From Cyclaneusma minus (Eukaryota; Ascomycota; Leotiomycetes; Marthamycetales; Marthamycetaceae): 64,000 bases of DNA. The position numbers and the translations under genes are program-made. Location of the stretch: the NCBI GenBank assembly GCA_037179335.1, contig JAKZHN010000038.1, positions 62,001-126,000 of the forward strand, in the 5' to 3' direction. Shown piece by piece: positions 9,866 to 21,435 of this stretch (position 1 is the first letter of the stretch; each line of letters starts with the position of its first letter). The notes below the pieces were generated by a model, which did no database searches, was not told where the DNA came from, and saw only the letters and a list, made by a program, of their open reading frames with translations.

Positions 9866-10680
9866 ATGGGGCCGGATGTCTGGACAACATAGAGCCTACA
9901 TGTATGATCCGTGGAGAACGAAATTGGTGATATTGGTGTTGACAAGGTCCAACCCTGAGCTAAAACTCAATTTGACACACGGTGACTGACGGTCCTAGTT
10001 TGTCGGTTCCGTAGCTCATGGTGACGATTCTTGTGCGCTCATCCTGGACCCTTTCAAGTCGAAAGGACTAGGAATATTCCCAATGATCAAGCACATTTCC
10101 AAGTGCTTCGAGATAATCTGAATGATCGGGAAGTTTTTAAATAGTCGTGAATATTCCTAGTAATCAAAAATATACTCTCAAGTCGTGGCCTGGCCGCCTG
10201 AACACACAAGGATTGTCGTCACGAGCATACCTTAGGCACTGACGTGTTAATTCTGCGATCCTTGCTGCAATAGTGGTTCCCGTCGTTGCCGAGTTGCTTG
10301 TTAGGAAGAATCCAAGATTACAGATCAGCCAAGTCTTTCATGTTGAGGGACCTTTTTCTAATGACCCTTGGACCTTAGAAATGTAGCAAAGGCCAGTGAG
10401 CTAGCTGAGCGAAGATTATGTAGAGTTTTGGGCTTTGGCGATCAGCTAGCTGACTTAGAACTTAGAATTCGTAAACGCCGTCTCACTCTCAGGACTCATT
10501 GAAGACAGTCAGACTGGCAGTCAGCAGCAGACTCGACTCTTTTCTGTTTCAAAGGGTAGCGCAATTTATTGATCTCGATCTCGAGTAGCATAACAGGCCC
10601 GTGGTATCCCATAATTCGACTCCCTTCTGCCCCTTGTTGACCAACCCTCAATGGCCGAACAAACGCCAAAGCCCCTACTC
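9866..10680. other. Intergenic region with scattered repeat monomers
   Basis: No gene is seen. Degenerate copies of the same monomer reappear at about 10065-10175 (AGGAATATTCCCAATGATCA and TGAATATTCCTAGTAATC). The rest is unremarkable 3'-flanking sequence of the glycosyltransferase gene. Confidence 0.5.
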
Positions 10681-13600
10681 TCAATCCTTCTGCGCCATCC
10701 ACTTGCTCACCTCGAGCGCGTATTTCAAGTCGATATCAAGCTCATCATCCTCAGCAGCCCCATCAGCCCCCGCACTCGAACCCCTCTTGCCCAGCGAGGC
10801 CTTATGTTCAGCCTCCGCCAAACTCTGCTTCTTTACATACTCCAACACGACCTCCTCATCGCTCCTCTCCTTCTCACTCTGCTTCTTCTCATCCGGCCAT
10901 GTCTGCTTGCCCCTCCCCATTTCCTCCGCATGCGTACTTTGCGATGCCTGAATCGCCAGTCTCAAATCCTCGTCATCGTCCGAATCATGTCCCGAGCCCG
11001 TCGCCGTCGCTGTCGAAGTCTGATCTGCAGTCTTGCTATCATGCGCCGAACTCTGCGAGAATTCGGACAAGCTTTGCTGGAGGCTGAGTTCAAGTGCCTT
11101 GTTGTACTCTGGATCATCTGGCTGCTGGCCATTGCCACTCTTGAGTCGCTCGGCTTCGGCGATGCTGGCTCGCACGGCGATCTCGTATGCCTGTTCCTCG
11201 CTGACTTGTCCACTCTCCTGTGCACGTCGCCATTCTGTCATGGAAGCACGGAGAGCGCGTTCGATGAAACGGTCTTGCTCGGCGTCGCCTTGCGAGCATG
11301 CAGATACGGAGGCGTTGATGGCTTGCTCGAGGTCGCTGGTATCGACGTGTCTCATCGCAGCGCCTGCGCCGTTACCAAGTGGCAGATTTATGGCTCTGTC
11401 AACAGCCACAGGTCCGGATGGTTCGTGGACACCATCCAAGGTGGACGAAGAGTCTGCAGGACTCAACGCCTTGTTGCTCGCCGAACGCATCGCCTTCCTT
11501 TCAAGGTACTGCTTCCTTCGCTCATCGAATGTCAGGTGGCGTGATTCCCAGACCCCTTTGCCAGTCAGTCTTCCTTTGTTCTGACCCTCAGGTCCCATTT
11601 CTAGGAGCCGCTGGTGCTCGCTCTGCAGCTCAATTTTATGCTCGTGCCAGCGCTGAATGATTTCGGCGCGTTCTTCAGGGGTGGCTGAGTTGTATTGTGC
11701 ATAACCTTCCGCTGTGCGCGCCGAGATTATATAGTTGACGACTGTGGAGCCGTGACGGCGGGACATCTCTTTGTGAATACCTTGCATGGTATAGCCTGGC
11801 AATGCCCAAAAAGCTTTTCGGTGATGTTAGCAGAGAAAACAGAAGGCTAGGCAATCAGTAGCAAAATCATGGATTCAACGAGGATGCGACTATTGTGGGT
11901 TGGGATAAAATAAAGGGGGTGGTTGGGGTAAGGAGCCTTACCAGCGACAGGCTTCAAAGTGATGCCTGCAAGGCCTTTAGCAAAGCCCTTGAACAAGCCT
12001 GCGGCGCCCTCCTTCTCTGCTCCCCTGAGTGGCTGGGTAACGAGTCCTGTGATTCCATCGTACATTCCGTAGCCAAATCCCTACACCGATCAAGTCAGAC
12101 ATAGCGCTTTGGGTATAAAACCATTTTCACAATCATTACGCACCTTTCCTGCAGCTTTTAGCCCACTCCCCAGGCCAGTCACCTTATCTGGCTCTCGCAC
12201 CGTATCATCTCCGTACAGCTTGGGCGCATTGTGAAAGCCACGAGCCAGACTAAGAGTGAAGTCCATTGGGGATTTGACTCCGGCCCTGACGATTCTCACA
12301 ACACCTTTCCCTGTTGCAGAAGCACTCTCGGCAAGCATCTCCATATCTAAGGGAGGATGAGTCGGAGAGCTCTGCCTCTCGTTCTTGTGGGATTCTTGCT
12401 TGCTCATTGAAGTGCTTGATCTGCTAAAATGCTGTTTATGTTTGGCAGGGGAAGTATTTGCGTGTATTAAGGCGTGCTCGGCGGGGTCAGCGCCGCTACC
12501 TGAGCGCTCATCTGACTCTGTTGATGTGCGGAGCTCGCTATCGCTGGCTCCGCTGTTGGATTTCGCATGTGCATCCGGACGTTGCTTATTTTTTTTATGC
12601 AAAGCTTTGAAGGCACCCAGAGGCAGATCCACGACACCGGCACCGAGGTCGGAGAGCGTTCCTACAATCGCAGTCGTGGCGCCTGTTATGGGCTCGAGGG
12701 GACCAGTATCACATTCGTACTCGCGAGCCCGGAATCTGGAGTGTGTCAGCCAAGGGTTATCTTCTCCAAGCAGTAGTCAGTCTTACAATTTCAATTCAGC
12801 AAAGCTGATCAAGCCCTCGTTTGCCAAGACCGTCGCAGCCAAAGGACTGAAGAGAGTCCTGGTTCGTCTGAGTCGCCAAGTGGCAACGCGACTTGGTGAT
12901 AATGAGCACCTCATCTTATCGACATCAAGATGGTCGTTGAAGCTTTTCGCCGCCACATCTGTGCCCTTCTCTTGAGCAATTTTGGAAGCTAATTCCTTAG
13001 CCTTCTCCAACATACTTGGCCTGAGGGCTTCTTTTATCGCCTCGGCGAGCTTGTCTGCTGTCAGTTGCTTCGAATGTATAGGTGGAGGTCCAGCTCCAGC
13101 GCGAGCAATCATGGCCCCCCAGAAGGGTTGATCACCGAAGAAGGGCACGACTATTGTCGGTTTACCTGCCGTTATACCAGCAGCGGTAGTTCCGGCACCG
13201 CCATGGTGAACCACGCATGATACATGCTGGAATAGCCAGTCATGAGGCACGTTACCAAGCATAAAGATATTCTCAGGAACTTCGAGAGAATCCCCACCAA
13301 GGCCACCCCAGCCTTTCGAGACCAATGCACGCACACCGGCCTTTTTGACTGCGTCGAATATCATCTTCGTCCATGTGTTAGGATCTTCGATGGGGATAGA
13401 GCCGAACCCTATGTAGACTGGTGGAGGTCCAGCCGCAAGAAATGCAGCAATATCTGGGTCGGGGGTGTAAGTAGACGCAAGATTGAGGAAGAAAAACCCT
13501 GAAATGTCAATGAAACGACCCCAATCCTTGGGTTTCGGGATCAGAGCAGGGGACCTATTTTAATAGTTAGGATACGGTAGAAATAATACTATGGCATGCA

Positions 13601-15226
13601 AGATATCTCACCAGCAATAAGTGAAAGGCACGCGGAGACGAGTCAGGAGTCCAGGAGCCCAAAAAGTGCTAATGGGATCAAGACCCAGGGCCCTTTCGCG
13701 GAATCGGTTGATCACATCACCAAGACCCTGCCAAGTCATCATCTCGACCAGGGTGTAGGACAAGAAATTGGCCATGTGTGCGTCCACATTGGAGGACTTG
13801 ATATCGGCCAACGGGTGAGGGAAGGATTGGGTAGCAGTCCAAGGCATCCTATATCATCTATTAGCAACGACCCGATGCTCTTTTTGCCGAGTCACCTACG
13901 TGAATATCATGTGTAGGGGGATACCCATTTTCTCCGCAATGTGGATATGGGCAAAGCTCGGTGGGTTGGCAATTATAGCATCCGCAATAAAAGGTTCGTC
14001 GCTCGCGTTCGTTTCCAGAAACACCTGGCTAGCATCAGGAGTGTTGAGTCCATTCCCGCTTTCCACGCACGATCGCCAACAGCCCATGAGAATCTCTTCT
14101 ATAGTTCTTCGACGTTTGCCAATCTCCCCGCTCTTTATCGTTTCCATGCCAGGCATGAGACCAGGATTCTTGACCATGAAAGTCATGAGCTCTTCAGGAT
14201 TGCCGCCAATGCTGAAGAACTCGAGACCCATTGACTCGACTAATTCCTGGAAGACGGCATGGGTTGCGAGACGAACTCGATGGCCGTATGTTGACTTGAG
14301 AACCATTCCGAGGGCCACAAATGGCTGGACATCGCCTCGAGAGCCAACGACATGGATCACGACATTCAATCTCGGGGGTGGTGTCTGACCAGGTAGTCCG
14401 CCTAGAGCAGGTGGGATGTAGCCAGGGGGCAATGGAGCTTGACTTTCCTCTCTGGCCGAGTCGAGCTGGTTTCTCAAGGCTGGCACGAGGATCTCGGAAA
14501 GCTTACGGGTCCTCTGATTAATGTTGATGTTCACTCGGCCATCGTCTGGAACGAAGCAACGTTAGTAAAAACATCAGAATTGGTAAGGGCGCCAATATTA
14601 GCAGGTGAAACATTTCTACAATGGTGGGAGCCTCGTGAGCTGTCATCCATGCCATTCATTTGTTTTCCTCGCCCACTTGGCTTTTCCCCTTCACTCTCTC
14701 GACGTCCGTCACTTGACAGCAGATCGGCAGTGAGGTACGACAAAGAAAAGGGAAAAGCAGAGGCATGCGGGGAATGGATTCTAGTAGATATGAAGACACG
14801 GGGATTACTCCATGCTTCCGTTCCAAAGGAGGTAATTCACGATAGGGAGTAGGGACAGCAACGCACCTGTGACCTGCGCATCCGCGCCCAATTTATCAGT
14901 TGCACTGGCTACTTCGTTCGTTATGTAGGCCGGAGGACTATCGGCATAGTATTCATGTCCGAAAACTTCATTGGGTTGTCGGCCTGCTGGAAGAGTACTG
15001 CTTCTAAAACGGTGTCAGTCTGGTGTCACGTGACTAAGTTCAGTTCCCACGGGAAGACCAACCTTGCTAGAGGCTGGTGCAGCTTGCTCGGTCGACGCTC
15101 GAGCTCGGGGAGGTCCGGAGCGTCATCTTGGGTATTGGCAGCGATCGCAGCATCTGCTTGGGCGATGATGGCTTCCGGAATGGGCTCCTTGGGGTCCATG
15201 GCGGTTTGGGGTTGGGTGGGTGACAT
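10681..15226 (-). CDS. Sterol-glucosyltransferase-like GT28/GT1 protein with C-terminal UIM motifs
   Basis: Eight exons (15226-15063, 15003-14867, 14545-13900, 13848-13612, 13554-12787, 12735-12144, 12080-11942, 11795-10681) join in frame to 1265 residues. N-terminal GT28-like half: NVVIHVVGSRGDVQPF (about residue 150). C-terminal half of the transferase: VYIGFGSIPIEDP and the sugar-nucleotide box VHHGGAGTTAAGITAGKP with PFFGDQPFWG. Next comes a segment like the VPS13 C-terminal region (GMYDGITGLVTQP, KGFAKGLAGITLKP). Residues about 1048-1260 hold roughly seven ubiquitin-interacting motifs, e.g. FIERALRASM, YNKALELSLQ, DLRLAIQAS and DLKYALEVS. Closest known activity is UDP-glucose:sterol glucosyltransferase, but the GRAM and PH domains of Atg26 are absent, so substrate is uncertain. 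The UIMs suggest ubiquitin binding, possibly on membranes. Confidence 0.85.
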
Positions 15227-16207
15227 TCTGAATCTGGCGTGGAGTCGAGAACGACTGTTACACGCAGTGAAGAAGTGGACCAAAGCAAGAGAGCGTGGCT
15301 TTCATGCTGCGAGAAAAAGTCGAGTAGGTTCTTGTGCACTAGGGGTGGAGGCGGGAAAGAGTAGTATTTGTAGGCGAGGAAATATCAGAGGTATTGATGG
15401 ATTGCCTACCTGTGGCCTAGTCGGGGCTCGGCGGGAAGTACGGGGCAGCTTAATGAACACAAGCAGCTTCACGCAGGCCGCGATCCATGTCGATGTAGTC
15501 CTAATAAACTATGACTGGAAGTGCAAAGTAGGAACGAAGCGCGTGGAGTAAATGCCGAAGAGCGAAAGTAGCAGATGGCAGAAACAGTAGTAAGGCGCCA
15601 ACTCAGCCAGACCTAGACTCGAGCTGCCGGCGCATTCTGTTACATTAGTACTGGCAGACTTCCCTGAAAAGGGCATTTGAATAGTTGGCCAGCCTGTAAA
15701 TTGTTGATGACGATGTTTCGGTCCCTTTCGGTGGGGCAAAGGGCCCGAAACGCGGATAAGAGAGTTGGGTGGCAAACGCCAAAACGTCCGTCGTTCATCG
15801 TCCACTCCCCCAGTTGTGTCACTTGTACTGGTGCTTGGCATTTCGGCCCGGGGTACAAGGGTCACATCGAGGCGTATACACGCGACCAGGCTTTACAGCA
15901 TTGGCCATCAGCTCTGCCTCAGCGTGACTGAGGTCCCAGCTGGCTCTTCGAAAATTGCAGGAGTTTTTTGTTATTTGCTACCTCTTTCCCCAGAGCAAGG
16001 TAGCGTACATGGGCTTTCTGGCCCGAGACGAGAAAACGCCCTATCGAAAACTCCTGTATTCACCGTTTTCGCTGCATCAGGAAACATGGCCCATCCTATA
16101 GTACAAGCATTCACAGTCTCGCTTTTCCCGCCCGTCTCATGCATGTGGCGACAATATTGAATCCCAGAACTGAATTGAACCTCCATCCCACTCCTCGAGG
16201 AGCCTCT
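15227..16207. other. Intergenic region
   Basis: It contains the promoter side of the glycosyltransferase gene and the 3' side of the Sec61 beta gene. Open frames here look random. No repeat or RNA is seen. Confidence 0.5.
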
Positions 16208-16746
16208 CTAGCTCGAGAATCGCCGGGTGATCTTGGCAATGACTGGAACAGAGTCAGCACTCATTCTGTAATGTAGCATTCGCAGAAGGCAAGGCTTACT
16301 GTGCAGCGCGACAACACTGAAGATGAAGACGAGCGACAGTACAAGCACCACAACAGGGTCGACCTTCAGTCCTGCAGATTCATCCGTGTAGAGTCCTAAA
16401 CACTGCGCGTCAGCATCAAGCCCAGCAAGCGCACTCATCCACCCATTGCGCCCACGGAATATCTAAATGCGCAACATACTCAGCATAGTGCTGCTGCTAC
16501 CGCCAGCACCAGCCGCCCTCGTGCTGCTCGGCCTTGCATTGGCGACCTTGTCCTTCTGGTCCGCTGCTGCGCGTCTCCGAATCGCTGTCTTGGGGCCGCC
16601 AGGAGGAGTAGGTGAGGAAGGTCGGCCGATACTGGAGCTGCTGGCGACGCCGGGGTTGTTCACGGGGGATGCTGAGCGTGGGGAAGACTGTAATGGCCAC
16701 TGGTCAGCGCAAGGCCTCAGCAAAGAGGCCAGGGAGGTCTCACCAT
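16208..16746 (-). CDS. SBH1: Protein translocon subunit Sec61 beta
   Basis: Four exons (16746-16744, 16687-16480, 16395-16300, 16242-16208) give 113 residues. The first coding exon is just the ATG, immediately followed by GTGAGA. The join gives MSSPRSASPVNNPGV. Family marks are GGPKTAIRRRAAADQKDK, ARPSSTRAAGAGGSSS, YTDESAGLKVDP and one C-terminal membrane segment VVVLVLSLVFIFSVVALH, ending AKITRRFSS. It is the tail-anchored small subunit of the Sec61 channel in the ER membrane. Every intron is short with canonical ends. The assignment is essentially certain; only the placement of the start codon exon depends on splicing. Confidence 0.95.
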
Positions 16747-17865
16747 GATGAAGAGTGGTGCCTAGCTCAGGGGATGTGCCGGATGTTGGATTGGGGCGCG
16801 GGATAGGGCGTGGATTATCGGAGGTACAGTTGGCTTGGGGAGGGAGAAATGTCGCTACAGGTGCAAGATGGAGCGAATCTGGCCTCAGTGCATGGTCCGA
16901 GCGCCCCATTATTTAGGCTTGGATATGTGGACAGACACGCTCAAGAAGGCCTCATAATTTATCTGTCCACTCTCTACTTAATACTTATTTTCCCTTCTCG
17001 AGCAAGTTTGAACGCTTTTACTTCGATATGGTTCAAGCTTGTTAATTAAGTATTATGACTTGTGCGTGTTTCCAGGAGACAAGCTCACTCCAGGAGTCGA
17101 CTTCAGGATCTAAGAATGAAGACCTTCAAATCATCAAGTTCAATACAAACATGCGCCGTGGGATTCTACAAGATAGTTAGACTCTCCACCCAAGTTGCAT
17201 ACAGCAAGTCCAGAGCAAGCTAGACAAAAGTTAACGGGCACGCGAATCACATGATCAGATGTGGCAAGCGGCAAGCGTTCAAGTGGATTAAGGGGTGCCC
17301 GTCCGGCCTTCTATCATTCTCCATTTTGGCAGCATCGAAGGGGTTGAGCAAAGATTCAATTGAAGCAGATGCTGCGGCCATCTGTGCCTGAAAGCCCATC
17401 AATTAACACCCAGCCAAGACGGTGTTGTTGCCTTTCCCCCCAAGAATTTTGTGCTAACAGCACGCTTTCAGACTCCTATGAAATTCGAGAAAGAGGCCGT
17501 GGCCAGACAAAGGAAACTGCTGTGGTTTTGCCTTGCTGGTGGGAAATGCAAGTGGTCAAGAGACCCTTGGAGGGCCAGAACAAAAAATATACACAGGCTG
17601 TGACGCTGCCACGGTGGTGGTCGAGCATGTCCAGAGAAGAGACTCAAGAAAAACACCCCAGAAGTGCAGATGCTCGTAAGCAAACACAGGTCCTTCATCC
17701 AGCATCGCTTGTTGCTGCACTGTAGCCAGTCCCATATGTCAAGTTGGGCAATCCCCCATGCCCATTAGAAGATTAAAGTAGTTGTTCTATGGCGGAATCT
17801 GAAATCTCAACCAAACGCCATCCGCTATGACAGCATGCTGATTTTGATATAATGGACGAGCGAAT
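16747..17865. other. Intergenic region
   Basis: This is the promoter side of the Sec61 beta gene and the 3' flank of the Psr1-like gene. No convincing coding, RNA or repeat signal is seen. Confidence 0.5.
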
Positions 17866-19780
17866 TCAGAGCGCAACATCAAGGACAAGACTGACATCCC
17901 GCACCTGCCCACCCGCAAGATCCTCGAGGACAGGAATCAGGTCCAGCAGTTCATTATCATGGGCGTCTGAGAACCAGCTGCTGATCGGGACTGCATGTTG
18001 GGGGTGGAAGATATACGACGTAGGTGAATTGTCGATGATGATGGTTTCCCGTAGATCGCGGCCGATCTGAGACAGATCCTTGACGTAGTTGCCTTGGTGA
18101 TTGTAGCAACTTTCGCGGAAGAGGCGGTGATGGACCACATGGTGGATGTCCAGTTGATCCAGGAGAGGGTCTCCGTACTGCCATAGTGTCAGTGGAAAGT
18201 GCGAAAGTGCGAAAGGAATGCAAAACCAGCTTACCTTGGACACGGATGCAGTGAAAACAACAACTTCATAAAGCTCTCCGACCCGCTTCATGAATTGGTC
18301 AACACCCGGACGCTTGATCACGTAGACATTGTGGTATTGTCCTTCGATCTCAACCGGAATGGTGAAATCCGCTTGATGTAGGATCTGCAATTTTGATGTC
18401 AGTAAGGGATACCATGATCCTGGAAAACAGAGCCAACACGTACCTTGAAACTACTGTGAACTAAGGTCTCATCAAGATCAAGGACTAAACATTTCTTGCC
18501 CTGGAACCGCTGGGCAATTGGAGGCAGCAACCACTGCTGTCTTTCTTCCGCAGGCTCTTGAGTTTGAACTATGCTTCTCTCTGACTGTACCGGTTCTGGC
18601 GCAGGTGGCGGGGGCGGTGGGAGCTCTGTGGTAGTAGTGCTGTCTTCATCTTTCGCCTTGCCCACAGGTGGGGCTCCTTCAGACACGATAGCAGTGGGCG
18701 GTAGAACGGGCGCATCTGTCGAAGTGGTTTGAGATGTAGAGGAATCCGGCTGGGGGATAGCGGGTGACTTCTGTTCAACAATGTCCGGCGTCGTGGCAAG
18801 ATCTGCTGCCACGGTTTTCTGTTCAGCTTCCTCTGATGTGGGGGACATCGTTTGAGCACGGGCGTTCTCAAAGCTTGGTTTCAATCCCCTGCTCCCGACT
18901 CTGGCGAGGTAGTGGCGGGGACTTGAGACGAGGTTTCTGCTTTGGTCGGCTCCTCCTTCTCTGACACTAACGTGGACCCCCCAGTCGCAGGTTCCATATC
19001 AGTGGGCTTGGCCTTACTGGATGTTTCTGCATGATCCGGGGTCGGAGAAGCTCGCGCGATCTTGTTTGCCGGCAGCGCTTCATCCACAGTGTTTGCATCG
19101 TCCGGGACACCACAGCAAGTTAGAAAGGCAAGCAAGCCCTTCTTCTTCGGTCTTGGCCCTGATCGAGGCGCCATCGTTTGAGAGGGGCCGGAGCGGTCGC
19201 CTTCAGTTGTGCGTGAAGTGGTGGGTCTGTTCACACTGCTGGCCGCACTACCATCGCCTTTCTTTCGGATAAAGCTCGTCTTCGATTCTTTGGACCTGCG
19301 GCTGCTGTTTTCTGCTGGATCGCTGGCAGTCACACCACTCAAGCCTGTGGATGTCGGCGAGGGATCGTTTTTCTGAGATGATGAACGAGAGGGCACTTGA
19401 AGGAGCGAGCGCTTCTTTGTCGAAGATTCGCCCTCTTCTTTCGCAAATGGTGAAGTGACTTGCAGGTTTGCCGGTCGTTTCGAGTCCGAGTCTGCGGCAA
19501 CCGAAGCGCCTTTCTCGTCCACCAAGGGGACTGACTGAACGGTAGGGACGGTTTGGGGTACACTGTCTGTTGCAACAGTGTCAGTATTTATTTATATTAT
19601 AAAAAAGCGGCATAAATTGAGGGAAGTGATGGAAGCTCCTCTGCGAGCTCGCCGGTGGAGCTCCTAGGAGAGAGGCCACTGACCAGATGAAAGTTCTAGG
19701 ATCGGGCCGCTCGCAGCTTTCGCGCCGTCGGCAGGAGGAGATAAGTGGTGCTCAGGTTGCGCAGCGATCTCATTACTCAT
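17866..19780 (-). CDS. PSR1: Psr1/SCP-type HAD phosphatase
   Basis: Proposed five exons (19780-19684, 19566-18972, 18873-18444, 18384-18235, 18177-17866) give 527 residues. The C-terminal catalytic domain has the DXDXT motif in CLVLDLDETLVHSSFK, then IKRPGVDQFMKRV, VVFTASVSKYGDPLLDQLD and TIIIDNSPTSYIFHPQHA, all typical of FCP1/SCP phosphatases. The N-terminal half is disordered, with a CC pair in GLLAFLTCCGVPDD that may be palmitoylated as in yeast Psr1, a plasma-membrane phosphatase for sodium and general stress. One weak point: around 18880 the frame shifts by one. A 98-nt intron (18971-18874, GTTAGT donor) resolves it, but a sequence error or true frameshift is possible. The first exon (MSNEIAAQPEHH) fits by phase. 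Confidence 0.85.
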
Positions 19781-21435
19781 TCTCGGGCAGAGATCAGGGG
19801 CCTTTCTCGCCAGGACTGGGTGCGCACCCGAGGAAATCGAGGGTCCTGGGTCGGTTGCAGCAGCGGCAGGCTCCCAACGCGACGCAATCGCGCGAGACAG
19901 GTGTCAGTGTCTCACTCAGTGGGCGCCAGCTATAGCGGTCTGCCGCTCAATGGCGGAGATATCGACAGCTCGCGACGGGGGGAGCTCGCGGTGATGGGCG
20001 CGGCGGTCGTCCTGGGAGTCGTCAAGTTTGGAGGCACTCGGAGGCTGAGAGGTGCAGGTTACGGGGGCGAGAGGTCGTCGCTGGAACCGAGATGAAGGCA
20101 GCGAGCGGTGGCCGGGGCTCGATGCGGTAAGCCGCGACGAACTCGAGGCCAAATAAAGAGAATTACGCAGCCCTTTGGCAGAGCTAGAGAGCGGATTTGC
20201 GAGGGCAACAGCTGGAGCTTGTCCTTGACGGTCCCAGGTCGTGGCTCGATTTCCTGGTATTGGTGCAGCTACTGGGCCCGGCCAGGGATGCTTAGGGATG
20301 CGCTCGTCGCAGTGCCGTTACTTTAATTGCAGCGTAGTGCGGCCTATCGCACACCATTTCTCTGCCCGCAGATGACTCTCTCTATGTTGCCTCTGTCAAA
20401 CCAACACCGGCCTCGTCCTGTGTAAAATGTTCTGCAGGAACAATTGATAGCACTGCCACGCCCCAGCTGTGACGCTGCGGGATGCACTGTATGTCAACGA
20501 CGGCGAGAACAGGCTTCGCAGGCTGCTGGCCCGTGGTGCTTCAATCCAGACCTCGCACCGGTCACAACGCTTAAGGTTCATCTCATTGGCCCGGCCGGGC
20601 GCCTAACTCGATCCTATCACAGCCGTGCATGAGGCCAATTCGCGGGGAATCACAAGAGGGCCTGGCTGCTTTAGGGATCAATCACACCAGCTTGGTCACA
20701 TCGCGGTTACATGTAGATCATCCTCAGTCATGGACCTGAAGCTATTCCGACCATCAAATACACTTGAAGCATCTCTGCAAATTGTAGAGATGCCAAGCCT
20801 GTAAGATCGCCAGAGGGGTCCGCGACGAATTTGGAAATGATTGTCTGCTCTCGCTTATTATATGACAACTGCTTTCGTCTCGACTTTGGCTCCTGTGTTC
20901 ATCGAACATTCCTAGTATTAGGGGTATTCTCAGTTTTAGGGCGACTTGTAAGTATAATAGGGGCTCATACCTATGTAGAGCAGGGAAGTCGATTGTCCTT
21001 GGGCTGGAGTCTTCGCAGGAACGATCGGATTCGCATCAGGAATTTGAATCGGTTTAAAGCTTCAAATCATAAAAAGAAGATTTCTAATCACTGGAGGTCG
21101 TCTTGGGTAATCCTCATGTCTAGTAGTATGCACCAGTACCTCTCCCGGACGAGCACGGATTTCACATGCCTCGGCCACATGCAAATCCAAGCTTTCCCCA
21201 TGCTTGACAAATGACGCTACCGAGCTCCCGAGCATTGACGCTCGAGACAACACCTCCTTCGCGCTCGAGTCGTCTTGAATAAAAAATGACCTGACTTGTC
21301 GTCAACCTCCCTCCGACGCATCGTGATTTTACAGCACTTGCTGATCGCCGTGGCCGAAGCTGCCTCTTGCTAGCAGACAATGTAGCCTGCGCGCCGACCA
21401 GCCTGAGCTGCGTCCGCCACCCATAAACCCCCGCC
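19781..21435. other. Divergent intergenic region, PSR1-like/PXA1 promoters
   Basis: A long stretch without a gene. Two possible stray monomers of the 19-bp repeat family occur at about 20908-20943 (TTCCTAGTATTAGGGGTA then TTCTCAGTTTTAGGG). Nothing else is seen. Confidence 0.4.

Noticed and set aside
10651..11584. Long + strand ORFs opposite the UIM region
   Set aside because: They are shadows of the last exon of the glycosyltransferase gene, with biased, low-information translations.
19916..20152. ORF of 78 codons upstream of PSR1-like gene
   Set aside because: No ATG start and no homology signal; the PSR1-like first exon is better placed at 19684-19780.
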